Shown: positions 48,801 to 63,800 of the stretch, piece after piece
How the letters are laid out: the number at the start of each line of letters is the position of its first letter
Numbering within the stretch: position 1 is the stretch's first letter
Origin: Struthio camelus
Taxonomy: Eukaryota > Chordata > Aves > Struthioniformes > Struthionidae
Direction: 5' to 3'
DNA: 64,000 nucleotides
Assembly (NCBI RefSeq): GCF_040807025.1
Contig: NC_090943.1
Location: 6,310,356-6,374,355 of the forward strand
The notes under the pieces: generated by a model
Database searches by the model: none
The model's input: the letters and a program-made list of their open reading frames with translations, nothing else
Told to the model about the DNA's origin: nothing
Position numbers and translations under genes: made by a program

Positions 48801-51800
48801 TTGCAGCAGATGTCGAGGTGAGGGAATCTGGGAGCTTGTGGAGATGCTGTGCTTAGGGTGATTAAATGAGGTGAGTGGTACGACTTAGCTGGTTAAAAGT
48901 ACTGATCTTGATCCTTGTGTCTCAATGCCCGCCTGGGCCACGTGGATGGTCAGGGACAACCTGCACACTTTGCAAACACTGCGTGATGTTCTAGATGAAT
49001 GCAGTGGATTAATTTGTTGTCACAACAGTGTATGAACGTGTAGAAAGGACCAATTTTATTGCACCAGGATCAGTATAGAAGCAGGAACAAACCAAGTCAA
49101 GGGCATTTAGTTCTTTGGCAGAAGTGATAACAGCTGTAAAGAAAGTAAACTGGTGAGAGTAATGCAGTTCAGAAATATGGCTCTTCCTAGCCCAGCTACT
49201 GATTTGATGTGATGTTAGTCAGAAATTTCTCTGTTTCGATGCTTGTTTCTTCTGCATGTTATTGAGTATTCACAGACCTTTCCTAGAAGGCCTGTGGGAT
49301 TTTAGCTGGACCTCAAGGAAGTAGAGTATAGCTTATAATGATTCTTGCTCACCAGTGTACATTAAAGAGGTGGTCAAATGCTGCCTCGTCCACCCCTGGA
49401 TTTGGACTGTCGGCTTTATTTATGTTCCGCTTCTTGTTTGTATTGTAACCCTTAGTTGTTAACAAACTTATGCAGTGTTTTATGTGTGTTTGAGTACTGT
49501 CCGCTCATGTAGCGTGTTTCACAGCTGGACATTGTTCACTGCCATGTTTTGCTTTTACCTTTCCCTCTTTCCTGTATGGGGTGCTGGTTGCGTTGCTGCT
49601 GTTGCTGATCCTTGTAAGGCAGTAGTATAATGTCTGCCTCAACATAACCGTGACTCCAGCTTTGTAGAAACTTTATGTAAGTGTTTCCTTGTTTTGAAAA
49701 ATTACTAATCTAAAAGGTCTTAAATCTCCCCTCTACGCATCAGCTTCTGCTTCATCTTTATGCAGTTAAAAGCTGAGTTAGCTTTCTTTCATTCACATGA
49801 GTGTTTTCCTCCATGCTTTGAGAGTAGCTGATGACATGGGTTGTTTGCTTAGCAGTTAGCAGAAATGTTGAATAGCGGAGAGGAAAAACATATGAGGTAT
49901 TTCAGATAGGGCTTTCCCAGCTGAGGGGGAGCTGCTGCCTGTTCAGTTCCCAGAGTGATTAAAGAAGAGAAGTTCAAGAAGGAGGGTGGGAGATGTGTCA
50001 TTGCCTCTCCTAGAAGGAGACTACAAATGATAGATTAGATAGGACTAAGCCTGACAGGTCTGCACACTAGGATACTGAAATGAAGGTGCTACTTTCTTCT
50101 GCTGCTGAAGTCAGAGGGCAGCTAATGAAGCTGAAGGTAGCAAGTTTAGTTGCAATAAAAATAATGTCCACTTAAATTTCATGGAATTAACTGGAGAACT
50201 GTCTGCCAGTAATATGGAGATCAAACGTTGTGTGAGATTAAATAAATCAACCTATAGTTGAGAAGGTTAAATTAGATAGGATTTAAAAAAAGGATTATGA
50301 ACTCCCCTAGTTTAAAGTATAAGCCAACTGTTAACTGCCCAGGTTTAGTCAGAAGCCTTTCCTGTGGGCAGATAATTCTGTAACTGCTTGTTATAGAGTT
50401 TTACACCTTCTTTTGAAGGCTTGGACAGGATATTGAACTGGCTTTGATCTCACGGAGCAGTTCCTACAGGTGGATTAACCACACCATAAGGTTGATGGGA
50501 GCGAAGCAACAGACCGCTGTAGAAAAGTACAAATATTGGAATTGCTGTTATAATTTCATTTCCAGTCCGTAAGACCTTTATGCTTGCTCCAGGACAAAAA
50601 GTCCCCAAGTCTCAGTACTACAGAGCCCAGTCTGTAATATGGGGCTTTTACGTGGTTATTTCAGATGCTTTGTTATGCATTTCTTGCATGAAGGGATTGT
50701 GAATTTACAGAAGACTTAAACCTAAGCTGGCATACTGCTTGGCCGTAGGATTCCTCAAGGTAGGAACAACAGAGGTGAAGCTGAACGGTCTTAAGTACTG
50801 TGCCAGTTGATGCAGTTTCTTTTAACAGTTTGATTTGAGAATAGCATTAAGGGTGTGTGAAGTCCTCAAAGAAGTGTCTATCTTCCTTCATTTGGACTGG
50901 ATCAGCGTAAGATGGTGCATTAAAATAATTTTGAAGCTTGAAATTAACTGCATGTACTAACTAGAGGCTTGAGGCTGTGTAGAGCTGTAACCGTGGGGTG
51001 TCATTCGGAGCAACTGTAAGGGTCAGTGATATGTCAGTTGGCGAAGTGGATGAAATTGGCTTCATTGGTATGTTCAAGATGGGTGTGAAGTGTTTTGTAA
51101 TTGTAAAGCTATATGACTCCTGTGTTACAGCTGTTGGGAGTATAAACAGGTAGTCACTTGCCCGCAATAAAACATGGGAGCATATGAATCGCTATATCAT
51201 AGCGCTTCAGCCATCTACTTCTTTCAGTAGGTAGGCCTTGAAAGAAAGGATAACCACTAAATGACACTGAAGAACAGCCGTGGAGTGACTTGCCACAGGA
51301 TTGATTTATTCCCATCGCCTCGGGTTTATTTATGTCCTGAAGGACGAGGGCTTTTTATCCCTTTCAAAGCTGTTGTGTGTGTAATCTTTCCCGCTGTTGC
51401 TCCAGATGCGCTAATCTAATCCCTTTTTAATCCTGTCAGTCTATTTGCCGTAGCCATACCTTGAGGTAAGGAGTTTCATGGGATAATACGTATGTTGAAG
51501 TTGGATCAGGATCCCTAATTTTGAGCTCTGTGCTCTTTGCCCATCTCCCTTCAGATAATGTCTCAAGTTGATTGTGATAGTAGAATGTGTATGTTCACAT
51601 TTTTTTTAAACATCAACGTGAAAAAAATACGTTAGTATTTCACTTAATGCAAAACGTGAACAGTTGTGGCTGCCTGTGACTCCTGTAGAACCAGAGTTGT
51701 GAACCCTGCTTAAAAGAACGAAGACGAAGCTAATTAATGCCTTGTGCCTCGTGACTTCAGCTGAGTGATAAGCACTTTGCCCCCCATATTTGGAGCGCTG

Positions 51801-54800
51801 GTCTGTTGAAGGGGGAGATCACATTTGCCCGGCTTGAGTTTACTCATTCTCTCGTGGTCTTGGCCACCTTGACTCTAAGGTAGCCAAGTTGACTTCCTCT
51901 GAAGTTGCAGGTGCCCACATAAGCAGACTGCTTCTGCACTGTCCTTTATGTTCCCATCAACGTATCAGATGTAAAACTAAATCAAGCGAGACTTTCATCC
52001 TGGTATTTGAAAGACACTTGCTCTTAAATGTGTCTCAGAGGCAGATAAGCAAAGCAAAGAGTAGAAGGTGATGATGTGCCCAGAAAAAGCCTGCAAAAAA
52101 ATTGAGGTAGCTTAAATGTATAGTCTTATTGGCTTTGTATCTCTACTCCAATTAACTCAGTCTTTAGTTGCATGTCAGTGGGCAGAGAGACCCACTTCTA
52201 AAACAGAGATGTCCAGAAGTATGCCTGCCTTGTGAAAGACTAATAGGTTTCTTATGATTCTAAATTGTATTTTGCAGCAATTTTATTAGCGTTTCAGAAG
52301 CTTCGAAATGTTTCTTTTATTGCCTTCAGAAGTGGTGAAAACATTCAGCAGAACCCTTAATGGGAAGACGTGAAAGCCTTTATATAGCTGATCCCAGTCT
52401 ACTTGCTTTTGGAGTTTGACAGTGCAGATATTAAAAAAGATATCTAGCCCACGGTGAGCGTGTAACCATCTCCAAACCATCGCCTGCATCTGAGCATGTT
52501 TTTAATCAGTAATTCATCCTCCATAGCTGAGCAGAAGGCAGTGTAGCTGTGCCTCAAACTGAGGATCGGCAGTAAGGCTGTATCTCTGAAATGAAGCTGT
52601 CTAGGGGTGTGGATGCAAGAGCTTTCTATCAAAGTATCTCCAGCTGTTTTGTGAGGCCTGTAAGAAGTCGCCGATGATTGCTGGCAGAACAAGAATCAAA
52701 CTACGTTTCCAGTTTAAAAGCTGTGTATAGCGGCCTGGATGAGCTCTAATGGTTAGCGCTGACATCGCTCCGGGGGTGTAGGAGTCACCGAGATCTCTAT
52801 TAGGAGTTTTCCCATATAGTTTTGATGCTAGTGAAAGTGTGGGGGATGCAGCTGCAGTTCAGTAATTTCTTTTTTGTGTGATTGAGGGTCTTTTTTTAGG
52901 AGTGTGCGGAAGGGAAGTCTCTGCCTGCTGCTGGTTTGTAGTGTTTGAAGAACGGTTCTGCAGGGAACTTTCCAAAAAACTTTGGCAATAATCTTAACAT
53001 TGCACTCACTACACACTAAGGGCCGTTGCTGCAATCTGTTTTATCCCCTCCTCTTCCCGCTTTCTGTATTAAGTATGCTTTTAACCAGAGCTCCCTGGTG
53101 ATTCTTGGCTAGGATTCCTGGCTTCACTGCAACTCCTCAGCCCTTACGTTGCATTGGTCCTGCTCTAGTAGAGACTATTGTATATGTAACGGAATTGGTT
53201 TGGTCGCAATTATGCGAGGAAGCATGCTCACCGCAAAACCCACGGGGATTTGCGATCGTCTTTTAAAACAATTGTATGCCCCGAGCCTCTGGGATATCGG
53301 TACCCTCCGGGGGGGCAAAGAGGAAGGAAGATTTGATATGGCTGGTGTGAGATCCCCCTAGAAAACTACAGAGAAGGGGGTTGGGGGTCTGTGGGTGACA
53401 GGGCAATTCTGCCTGCCTGATGTTGTTTCTCGTTGGTAATAATGTAAAAGCATTGGAAATTATGGGCTGTGATTGCAATTAATTATTCAGAGCCTTGCTA
53501 CACTGTGTGAGGAATGGTTTAATCAGCCTATGTTACAAATCCACTAGCTGATGGAGGCTTTTTATTGCATAGATCAGGTTCGCGATTATTCCTCCTCTCT
53601 TCTTTGTGTACTAAAGCTTACGACAGGCTTTCTCCCCCTCCCCCCCCCCCCAAAAAAAAAATGCTTTTCAGCCCTGAGAGCAGAATACAGTAATGCACAA
53701 ACAAGGAAACTCTTGGAAAATGCTATAACAGTAACTGATAGTGCCACAGAATCCCTGCAAGATGCTGCGGTACAGAGCTGCTCAAATGGCAAACTGATCC
53801 AGATCTGAACTGTTCAGTAAACTTGGTCCAGATCTTGTCTCACTGGCTGTCTCCTGGATTCCAGCGGCCTACACTAATATGTGCAAAAGGCATAATGCTT
53901 GTGGGTACTTTCTGTACTACTCTCTTGATCTCCCAGGGAGCCAGTACAAAATATTTTGAGAGGTCTTTAGGTGGAAAAAGGATAAAAACGGCTCTTCTAG
54001 ACTGTTTCCGAGAATGGAAGATTTTTAGGAAGGACTAGCTGACCTGAGGCCTAACCAGTTGGTGTCTTGTTTGCTTCTTTCCACCATTTTTCTATTGGTT
54101 CTGCTTGTGCACAAGGGCTTTTTTTTTTTTAAATTAACTTTCTTACTATTAGTGACAGAAGTTAGACACCTGGATTCACTTACATGTTTAAAAAAAAAAA
54201 AAAAAAAAGCAAGACACATTTTAAAGCCCAAAGGCTCAGTTTTATTTAGAGCCTTCAGCAGAGTAAAGTTGGTGTTACGTTTTTGGGATCTTTGGCTAGG
54301 GACTCCAAACAAATCCCTCGACTAAGAGCGGACAGTTTCTGCAAAGGCGGAGTCAGTTGTTGCTGGGTTTTTTTTGCTTTGCCTTTTTGTGAGAGTCGGA
54401 CCAGTGTTTTGAGCGAATCCAAAGTGATCTTTGGATCACTTGCTTGATCCAAATCTTGGAAGATTTGGAACTTTGGATCTGTCGCTTAATCTAGCGTCCT
54501 GAAGCAAATGAGTTTAAAAGCGGAGCTTGCTGAGCTGGGTTTTGGAGGGAGGCGTGCCCTTGGTTTGGGCAATCGATTGTGTTGTGGTGGATGCTTGCAG
54601 GCGGCAGCCCAGGATTTTCCAACCAGCCAGGTTTCGCACCAGTGTGACAGAGGGCACAAAACAGTCCTGATCTGACTGATATTCATCCAGGATCCCGGTT
54701 CTCATCCATACCTTGGCAGAAACTTGAAGCAGGGAAGTAGAAAGAACATTTTATTACCATCTTTGCGTCAAGGGATTTTTCAGCATTGTAAAGAAACATA

Positions 54801-57800
54801 GTTGGAAGCCGTCAGAAAACTCGGAAGGTGCTGATCTATTTCCTTTTTGAAACATAGCTTGTCATAAGCAAGTACTTGCAAGGAAAGGAGCTGGAGCAAT
54901 CGGAATAAGCAGAGGATATTGTTTCAGGCCGTACTTATTTTGATGGAGTGGTTTTCAGTTAGTGAGAACCCTGCACTGAGACTAATAGTCTACTCCCCAC
55001 GTCTCAAAAATCCCTTCTTATTTAGAAGGATTCATGTTTAATCAACTCTAATATTAGAGTTTCCTGGGAAGTTGGTGGCTCTTCTATTGGTTCCTCTTTC
55101 TGCTTCCCCAGAGTTTGATGCCTCAAGTGCACCTACTACCCTAAAAAGCGGTATTAAGTTGGATAAATCAACATGGGCTTTTTTTTGTTTTTTTTAAATA
55201 ACGATGGTTGCAAGCTAAGCACTTGTCCTGGGAAAGCAGTATGCCTTTAGCACTACATTCAGCCACAAGCACAGCTTTGCAGATGAGCAGGAAAGAAATA
55301 CGTGGCATCTGTGGGATGCCCTGGGCATGGGTGAACCTTCTGTGAAACTTTAAGGAGGCTTTATGTCCAAACTGTTGATTTGTGCTTATATAATGAAAAA
55401 TAAGTCAATATTTTCTGAGATGCTGTTGTTCCTTCTACCCTGGTAAAACTCAGCCCGTGACCCTTAACTAGAGCTGAAAGCACGGCCACTAAATTAAAAC
55501 CTAAAACATGGTCAAACCCCAAGGAATTTCATATCTGAGCATGTGTATTGCACTCCATCTGTATTAGCCAGCCATTTTGTCATCTCATACTTGTCCTTCT
55601 CTTCCAGTATGACAGAACTTATAAGCTGTCCTTTGTGCCCTCAACCTGATTGAGCCAAGCGGTCTGCTTTCATGTTGGGAAGAAACATTAGTGATAAGAG
55701 GCCTTTTCTTTCCAGCAGCAAATATTTCCCTTTCTTGTCCAAATGATAGCCTTCAACTGATTAAGCACCTATTATATAAGGGCTCACTGAAAGGTGGAGT
55801 CAATGTGAACTTTTGGTTGCAACCCGGTGTAAATGCTGGGGAATACCCTGTGGGAGCTGGAAGCAGGTACTTTGGTTCTGACCAGCGTGTTGCCCTTGCA
55901 ATGAGGTTCCCTTCCACTTTTTCTTCTTTTCTAGACAGGTAGATGGAGTACCCTAGAAGACCTTTGAGCCCTAAGATGATACAGATTGAGGGTCATGAGT
56001 ATTTATAGGTGTTTTTTTTTTTTTATGATTAACTTCTAGGTAGCCTTTTTTCTGCCCAGCCTCTCTTTGCGTGTTGCTTCTTCAGGGAGATGATCTTTGT
56101 GCCCACGGAATGGTAATCACTGACAGCAACTGCTAATGCTTTGTTCTTTCTCTGCAGAAAGAGATTCAAGCCATGAGTCAGTGCCATCACCCCAACATTG
56201 TATCTTACTACACGTCCTTTGTGGTGAAGGATGAGCTCTGGCTGGTGATGAAGTTACTTAGTGGAGGTGAGTGCTCCAATTTCTTTACCCTAAAAGGCAA
56301 TGTAAAATGTTGACTTTCTGTCATACCCTTTCCTGTGCTTTCCTTCCAACTTTCCCACTTGTAAGTTAAGATGCTTAAAGAGTAATAATACTTAGCTTCT
56401 TCAACACATTCAGCTCAGAAATAACTTCTCTTGTTATGCATACCGGTAGTAACGCTTAACTGCATGACTCTGTGGTAGTGTTCACTCCTATTTTGTATCT
56501 ATGCTAGTATTTCATAGAGTTATTTTTGTATGTGTCTGCTGAGTGACTCGTGTATTTGAAAACTGGAAGCTGTGATTTCAGACATTGACAAAGCAATTTA
56601 AGTGCAGATGTAGTAGCTGAAAACATTCTTTTAGAAGACAAATCTCACTTGCGTCATCTTAAGGATGGATCTGAAATGGTGTTTTTCAGATCGTATTAAT
56701 GAAAGTTTCTTCATTTTTAATCCATAAGCCTAGCACAAGCTTTTGCACTGGAAAAAGTGCGCTGCGAACTCGCTCGAGCCCAACCGCTCCCACTAGCTTT
56801 ATTGTGGGAATTGTGATGTTAGCAGCTCCTTTTACCAAGCTGATTGCTTGACCTTTTCTTGCTTGCAGCTTGGATGCCTGCATGGTGCTGATGGCTTGTT
56901 GGTAACCAGCCAGTCTATTGATTTAACTTATTTATGTGTTGGCTACCCTTGTGAGGAACTTAAATCACCTCTATTTTAGTCAGAGCTGCTCCTATAATGT
57001 CAGTGTATGGCCTTAAAAAAGGAGGAGAACGTGAGCGTGGATGTGGCTTGCTTTGCATAGTTATGTCCCTTAGAGCTGGATCACTTTGCCCATTTGTCCT
57101 GTGTGGCAGGATAGCTGTGAATACTTGGGGCAATTTCCAGTTGCCACCTGGTCAATAGAGAGTGAGGAAAACCTTCCCCTTTGGCTTCATTCTCTGTAGA
57201 AACAGCTGGTGGTTTTTTTTTTTTTTTTTTTTTTTTTGGTTCTGAAAACTTCCTATCAGTAGTGCTTAACTTGATGTCATAATATTTTCCAGCATACCTG
57301 TTTAGGTTGCAGTCAAGACAAGGAATTGAACTGAATTTTGGATGATAGCTCAGAGGACTGTTACTAAATCTTAGGCCTATCTTTAGGAAGACTTGATTTT
57401 TCCTGGCACCCTAGTGAAAAGGAATTTATAGCTGAGAAAAAAACACTTTTCTTGCTTTAAAAAAAAAAAAAACAAACTTCTTGGCTTCCCTGCTCTTGGC
57501 TGAATACTGAGGACTGTAAAATGCCAGATGATGTGGGAAAATCTGGCTAAACCTGTTGGCTTCCTCCACAAGAGCTTGACAGTGACCATAAAACATGCAT
57601 CTTTGAAGATCATCTTCAGAGAATTTTAGCAGCTCTCTTGTGGAGGATCAAATTTCCTACCAACTTAAAAGCCTTATTTAAAGGGTTTTTTAATACCCCA
57701 TGTGCTCACATGTGTCATTAAGAGTCTTTTTTTCTTGGACGTATAATGATCAGGTCATTCAAGATGTGATTGCTGTTCATGTGTAGAAAACAATTCCCTG

Positions 57801-60800
57801 CCAACTTTGTGCGAGTAGCTTTGCTGTGTGTAGAAAAGGCCAAATTCGCACAACATGAAGTGACATTGCAGGGGTGCAGGACAGGCAGCAGCGATGTTGT
57901 TGGCCGCGTTTTTAGGGGAGTACCCAACTTCTTTCATGAAAATCGCCAACTGCCTCGACTAGGATTTTCACAATGTTTTCTTATCAAAACCAGGTGAGTC
58001 TTTGGCTAATCCTTGAACCTTCAAATGCTGCTTCTGCGTGTTCTCCTTTTTCTGTGTTCTCCTTTTTTATTGCCTAGAACTGAAAAATCAAACTTTTTAT
58101 GGACCATCTTTTCATACCGGGGCACTACAAACTAAAACTGGAAAGTTTCTGGTCGTTGCTCCCAAACCAGCCTCTTAGGGTGAAATGACCTATTTGTCAT
58201 TAATATTCTTCACTTTAAATAAGCTTCTACATTACACAGACTGGTATTTGACCCTTGTGCAGCTTGTAGCAAACTCGGATTACTCTGCCTAGGGCAGTTG
58301 TCTAAACTACTGATCCTGAAGGGCACTGGAGAAACTCCTACTACTTCTTCTGTGGCTAGACGGACTTTGCGGTTCAAGACTACTTCAAAAGTTAGGCTTG
58401 TTGCCATCAAGCAACCACTTAGGAATTCAGCAAGTGAGAACAGATGCATGAGTGGACCAATGTTAACACCCATCTGAGTCGGAAAGAAATAAGATGATCA
58501 GCCTTTACTGTTTTAAGTATTGCATGGGGCACTTTCAGTGATGTAGTACTACAAATTTTAGCTGGTTTTTGCTCTGTTGCACTTGTTGACGAGGGTCATG
58601 CAACAAAAGTCAGACTAATAGCAGTGTAACCTGCCCCCAACTATGTGAGCTGGCATTGCAGTTCTCCCTCAGAGTGAGACATTGATAAAATAGAGGGAAA
58701 GACTTTGAGGGTGACCTGTCATTTCTTTTGGTGCAAGAAGGTAGCTGGAGAGGTATTGTTCAGCCTTCTTCAGCTTATACTTTTTTTGTGGCTGTATTTC
58801 AGGATTAGGATTTTGGATCTCATAGCCAAGTTCTATAGGACAACCTAGAGGATGGAGGAGAAACTTGTGTATTGGAGCTCTCTAACTTCCTGACTGAAGA
58901 GTGTTTTCTTTTGCTTTTAATGAGAGTATTTCCAGTTGTTTTCAGGTTGAGTGATTTATTTATTTAATGAGAGACTTTAAAAAGTGCTTTTCATTCCTTT
59001 CAGCTTGCTTCTTATCAGTAATAAACTGGCTACTTTTGTGATCTGTAGTCCAGCGGGAAAAATAATGACCTGAATTTCTCAACAGGAAAAACCTTTGAGC
59101 TGCTTTTATGAACTATAAAGGAAGAAAATAACAGGGTGCAGCCTAATTCTTTTATTCCATCTAACTATTCATAGAGCATGAACAAGCACATATCAAATCT
59201 AGTTTGATTCTGGTCTATGCTGTATCTTCCAGGGTTGCTTGTGCCTTTTCATACTTGAGAATTTTTTCTGAGTAAAAGGTCAGAATCTTATTGCTTCTCT
59301 TCCATCACTGTCAATCTATACTGGCCTGTTTTTTCAGGTTTAAAACTAGTTTTAATTTTAGCCTTCTTACACTGACTTTTATTACTTTGATAAACAGCCT
59401 ACAAGAAGGGCAAGCCTTGAATGAAAGCCTTGTAATTTCTTTTGTTGTTGTAAGTGCAATTTAATCCATCTTCTGGTTACAGTCATCTTGTTGAAATCTT
59501 AAGCTAGTTGTATATGCCGGTATTTTAGAAATATCCCTGGGGAAAACACCCCAAATCTATGAAGCCTTACTGTCTGATAACATATTGGTATTTACTGTCC
59601 TGCTCATCTGAGCAGCTAGACAGCACGCTCAAAGGTAGCTTAATTGTCTAGTTGGTGTCGTCCCTGAAACTAAGCTATTCTTCTCTGCTTTGCAAGTATT
59701 GTTTTGGGGGAAGATACTGTTTTCAGTCTTTGAAAGTCTCCGGCACTGTGGAGACAAAGTTCTGGTGAGCTCTTACAGAGTAACATGTAAGAACTAATAA
59801 TCCGTATGAATGCCAAGTCAGACAGGCTGGTTGAAGTTACTGGCTTGAACTGGCTGATTTGGCACTGAAGCAGATGAAGAATGTAGTTCTTCCTGATGGC
59901 AGAAATGTGGCTGTGATGAGATCCAGCTGGAAGTGACAAGAGGTGCTAGTGTCTCCAGTTGTTCTGACTTCTTTTCCTGATCTAGTTATCTGTGTTTGAG
60001 TCAGATTTGTGAGGTATCTGCTCTTTCCGTTGCCTTCAGTAGAAATTGCAGAGCCTTTCCTCCAATGATACAACTTTTTTTAATTTTTTTATTATTTATT
60101 ATTTATATTAGGGATCTAAGCTTAGCAATGTCAGCTTGGTGTCCTGGCCTTTTGGTCCAATGTTAATCCAAACTAAACTTCAAGGGCTATTTCTAGACTA
60201 GTGCTGACCTCTTCTTTGCCTTACTGGCATTCCCATGTCATGAATTTTAATCATGCCTTTTTAAAGCTATCCGATGCTCAGTCCTGCTTTCTCTCACGTG
60301 GGAAGAAGAGCAGCTGTCCTTTTGTTCTTGTACTTTTTTCTGATTGTGACCTGTTTGCTCCTTTAAATTCTCACTGGTTTTAAGAAAAGCTCTCATTTAA
60401 CAGGTGACCCAAAGCTGTGGCTAAGTCCACAAAACAGTTGCTCCTAGAACAGCTGTTTGGTCTCTGGTAGCTTGCTACATCACACAATTTTTACTGTTCT
60501 AGTCTACAGAAATTGAGACTTTTTTTTTTATATTGCACAAGTCTTTTAAATGCTGAAAAATTACATCTCTCAGATCTGCTGCTGCCTTGAAGGCTGTTAA
60601 TTAAATCCGCTAAGGAGTTTATTCTACTGAAATAGTTAAACCTTTTTTTTTTGAAATAGTTAAACCCCTCAACAGTTTCTAAGACTATCAAATCAACCTC
60701 TTTCTTTAAGCTTTTTGTCTTGATGACCTGATGAAGCGCTTAGCCAGCAGTTCAGGAAACCAGACCAAAAGAGAGGGTGCGGCAAGCCTTAGGTCTCCAC

Positions 60801-63800
60801 TAAGGAGACAGGACATCTTGTTCTACTTCTCCCGTGTTAATCTCTGATCTGGCCACTCCTAAGGCCTACCCGACAGTGAGTTATGACCAAAAGATAAGCG
60901 ACAATTTCTTAGAAATCCTTGTGTTCACTCTGAACTGTTTTGTTGTTAGGAGAGAGCTAGGCTATTTCAAGTGCATCTGGAGGTTTTTAAATTGTGATTC
61001 TACAAATAGGTTACAAGTAATTAAGGATGGGATAAGTCAGAGACGGGAGGTTTTAGATACTGTGCATGATTGCAGTGTGTTGGGCATGTAGATATATTGC
61101 CACTCCTAGTTATAATAGGGGAAAAAGATCAATTCTACATTTGTAGAAGAAAACTTGAAGGCAAAATACTCGGTCGCAACCGCAATAGGCTGTCTTGCCC
61201 CCTCTACTGTATTATCATATCTTGCTTCCTGCCTTACTCTTATTTCTTATACTTCCATGGAAGTACCCTATAGGAAAAGGGGCAAGAAATGGAAGTTTCC
61301 TTAAATCTCTCATGCCGTGCTGATGTGGCTTAACTGGGGTTAAGAAGAAATTTCAGACGCAGAAACCTCAGAAATCTAGGCAGATGTCCCTTCCATTGTT
61401 CTGTATAACCTATTCTTTCCTTTACTTAGACACTCTTTTGCTATATCTGTACTTTTTAATCCCAGATGTACTGGCTCCAAGCAGTAGTCCCTCTCTTCCT
61501 TCAGCTTCCTCGGTTTGTCAGAGGCTCACAAGACGCAGATTTAATTCTTGGCACTGATGATGATCAGGCTTACCAAAACCATTGGCTGCTGCTGAGATGT
61601 CTTACTGAAGTGGCAAGGACTTCTGATGACGCCTAGTTTTCAAAGATGCGGCATGTTCAGCATCGGTATCCTTGTGTTGGTGGCTTGGGGCAGATCTTGA
61701 TTCTACCAAAATTACGCGATGAAACACTGGTGATCCCCAGCACTGTGTTCTCCAGCCTGTTTATGCCAAATGGCAAATCAAAGCTAATGTAGATATTCTT
61801 ACCTGATGATTTGATGAAATGTTAGACGATTGAATTTTCTCATTCTACTTGTCAGCCAAATCTACAGGAGTGTTCTTTTGAATTTCACCTCTTCCATATC
61901 TTTGCCCTTTCACTTGGGTTACAGTGTAACGTGCACCGTGTGGTTCCCACAGCAGCTAGCTCTGCTAGGTGTTTCTGGCCTCTGTGAGCAGGGAAGATCC
62001 TAACCATAATGCTCTTTGTATTTATCAGTAATCTTGTTCTAAACAAGCTTTCCTTTCTACTCAGGTTTTCATACCTTCTCCACTGTAGTGCCTCAGTGCC
62101 GTGTGCTGATGCATTAAGCAGTTTGGCTAATGACAGTCATGTGGGCATTTTCTTCCTCTCCTGAGGAGGACTATTAGAAGCAGGCTTCCTAAGTGCTATT
62201 ACACGTGCTTGTTGATGCAGTGAGGTCAAAAAAATGTGCTCCGTATTTGGAACAGGAAGCATTGATGTTTGTGGTGGCTTGCTGCTGAAAGTGAATCAGT
62301 GGAACAATTAGGACTTCTTGCCCCAAGGGTGTGATTACACAAAAGTTTTCTGCAGCAGCAAAGCTGGTTTCAGAAGTTCCTGGCTGCTTGTTCTCCACCC
62401 TGCCTGGAAAACTGGATTCCAGTTATTGCGGTGTTCCCATTTACAGTATGGCTTCATGAGCAAATGCGTTCACACAGCAGTGGAGATGGCAAACTGGTGC
62501 TGGAACTCCTTAATCTGATTTTGCTGCTGAAGAAAATAGTGGAGTAGCACATAGTACAGGGCATATGCTGAAGTGGACAACTTTACTTTTGTGGGAAGTG
62601 CAAGGTAGGACTGCATTTACTAGGCTTCAAGAACAGTCCACTGCAAATGGCTTTCCACCTTAGTGTACAAGGACAGTTGAATATCCCCCTCTTTCAGCTT
62701 TAGGCATGGGCTTGTCTTCATTGCTCAGGTACTGCTGTCATAGATGGAAATTAACTCTTTACTTCTGGAAGGTCAGACACTGCCTTCTGCAGATTGGGGC
62801 AGCCCCAATCGGTTATTTTTTAGCCACGCTGAAATGGGAGAGGTCAACTGTGGAGCTTCCTTCTCATCCGTCCTGGGGGGCAACAGAGAGCAACCGGATG
62901 CAGCTAGGCAGAAGTTGATCTGATCCCTCTATCAGCTGCAGAATTGATTTGAGCAATGGGTTACAGGATGGGTTTCGTCTGGTGAGGGCAAGTCTATGTA
63001 CGACTGGTTCCCTAGTGACTTCTGCTATCGTTAGGAACTACTGCATTAGCAGCTTTCAAAGCAGATTGTGGAGCATGTTAGTTTTAACAGAAACCACTTA
63101 ACTTTCAATTACTGTATGATTTGCACTATGAGATAGACTATACTTTACGAAGTAGACCTAATGTGACTGGCAATTGGCGTCAGAAGATAGTGAGACACTT
63201 TAAAGATGAATGACGAATAATGCTAAATACTTTATCACATTGCACAGTGATCTTGTAGGCTTCCTGTTGGTGAGTTGCTTGATGTAAATTTGATAGGCAG
63301 CAATGTTTACAGCTGCATTTTCCCACATCAGTCTCAGCAAACTAAATGTCCCTTCTTTTCTCTGTCTTTGGACTTTGACTAGGATCAGTTGCTCTTCACT
63401 AGACTTTTTTTGAACATCCTTATTAATGAAAGCATTGTTTATGTTTACGTTTAGGCTCCACTTCTGGCTCTTCCCTCAGTCTTGTTTTGTCTCTTCCTGA
63501 CATGCTTCCCATTCTGTGCTTGGAATAGCTTTTCAGTCAGCCTCAGCCAAACTTCTTTTTTTTCCTCTCTCAACTTAAACATAACATGCAAACCTATGTG
63601 TGAATCTGTAGCTCCTACACATGTTTCTAGCTGGAACATTCAGAAGGGAACTGTCATGATCAAACCTGGTACTATGTATACTACGCACCATAGACACCTT
63701 CATAGTGTTACTGTCTGAGGTAGAAGGTATCTTTTAGGAAGCACTCAAAACTTTTTTTTTTTTTTTTAAGATATCGTAGTTGAATTTTTTTTTCCTTGAA

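Larger units (their letters stand above)
45402..56157 (+). other. OXSR1: OXSR1 intron 2 (10,756 bp)
   Basis: GT-AG intron, phase 0. It holds an alternating purine-pyrimidine tract (46296-46318), a possible MIR-like relic (46430-46510), a CR1-like relic (50345-50470), a CpG-containing patch (about 53160-53330) and a cluster of small palindromes (54417-54478). Homopolymers occur near 54120 and 54190. No gene was recognised. Confidence 0.85.
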
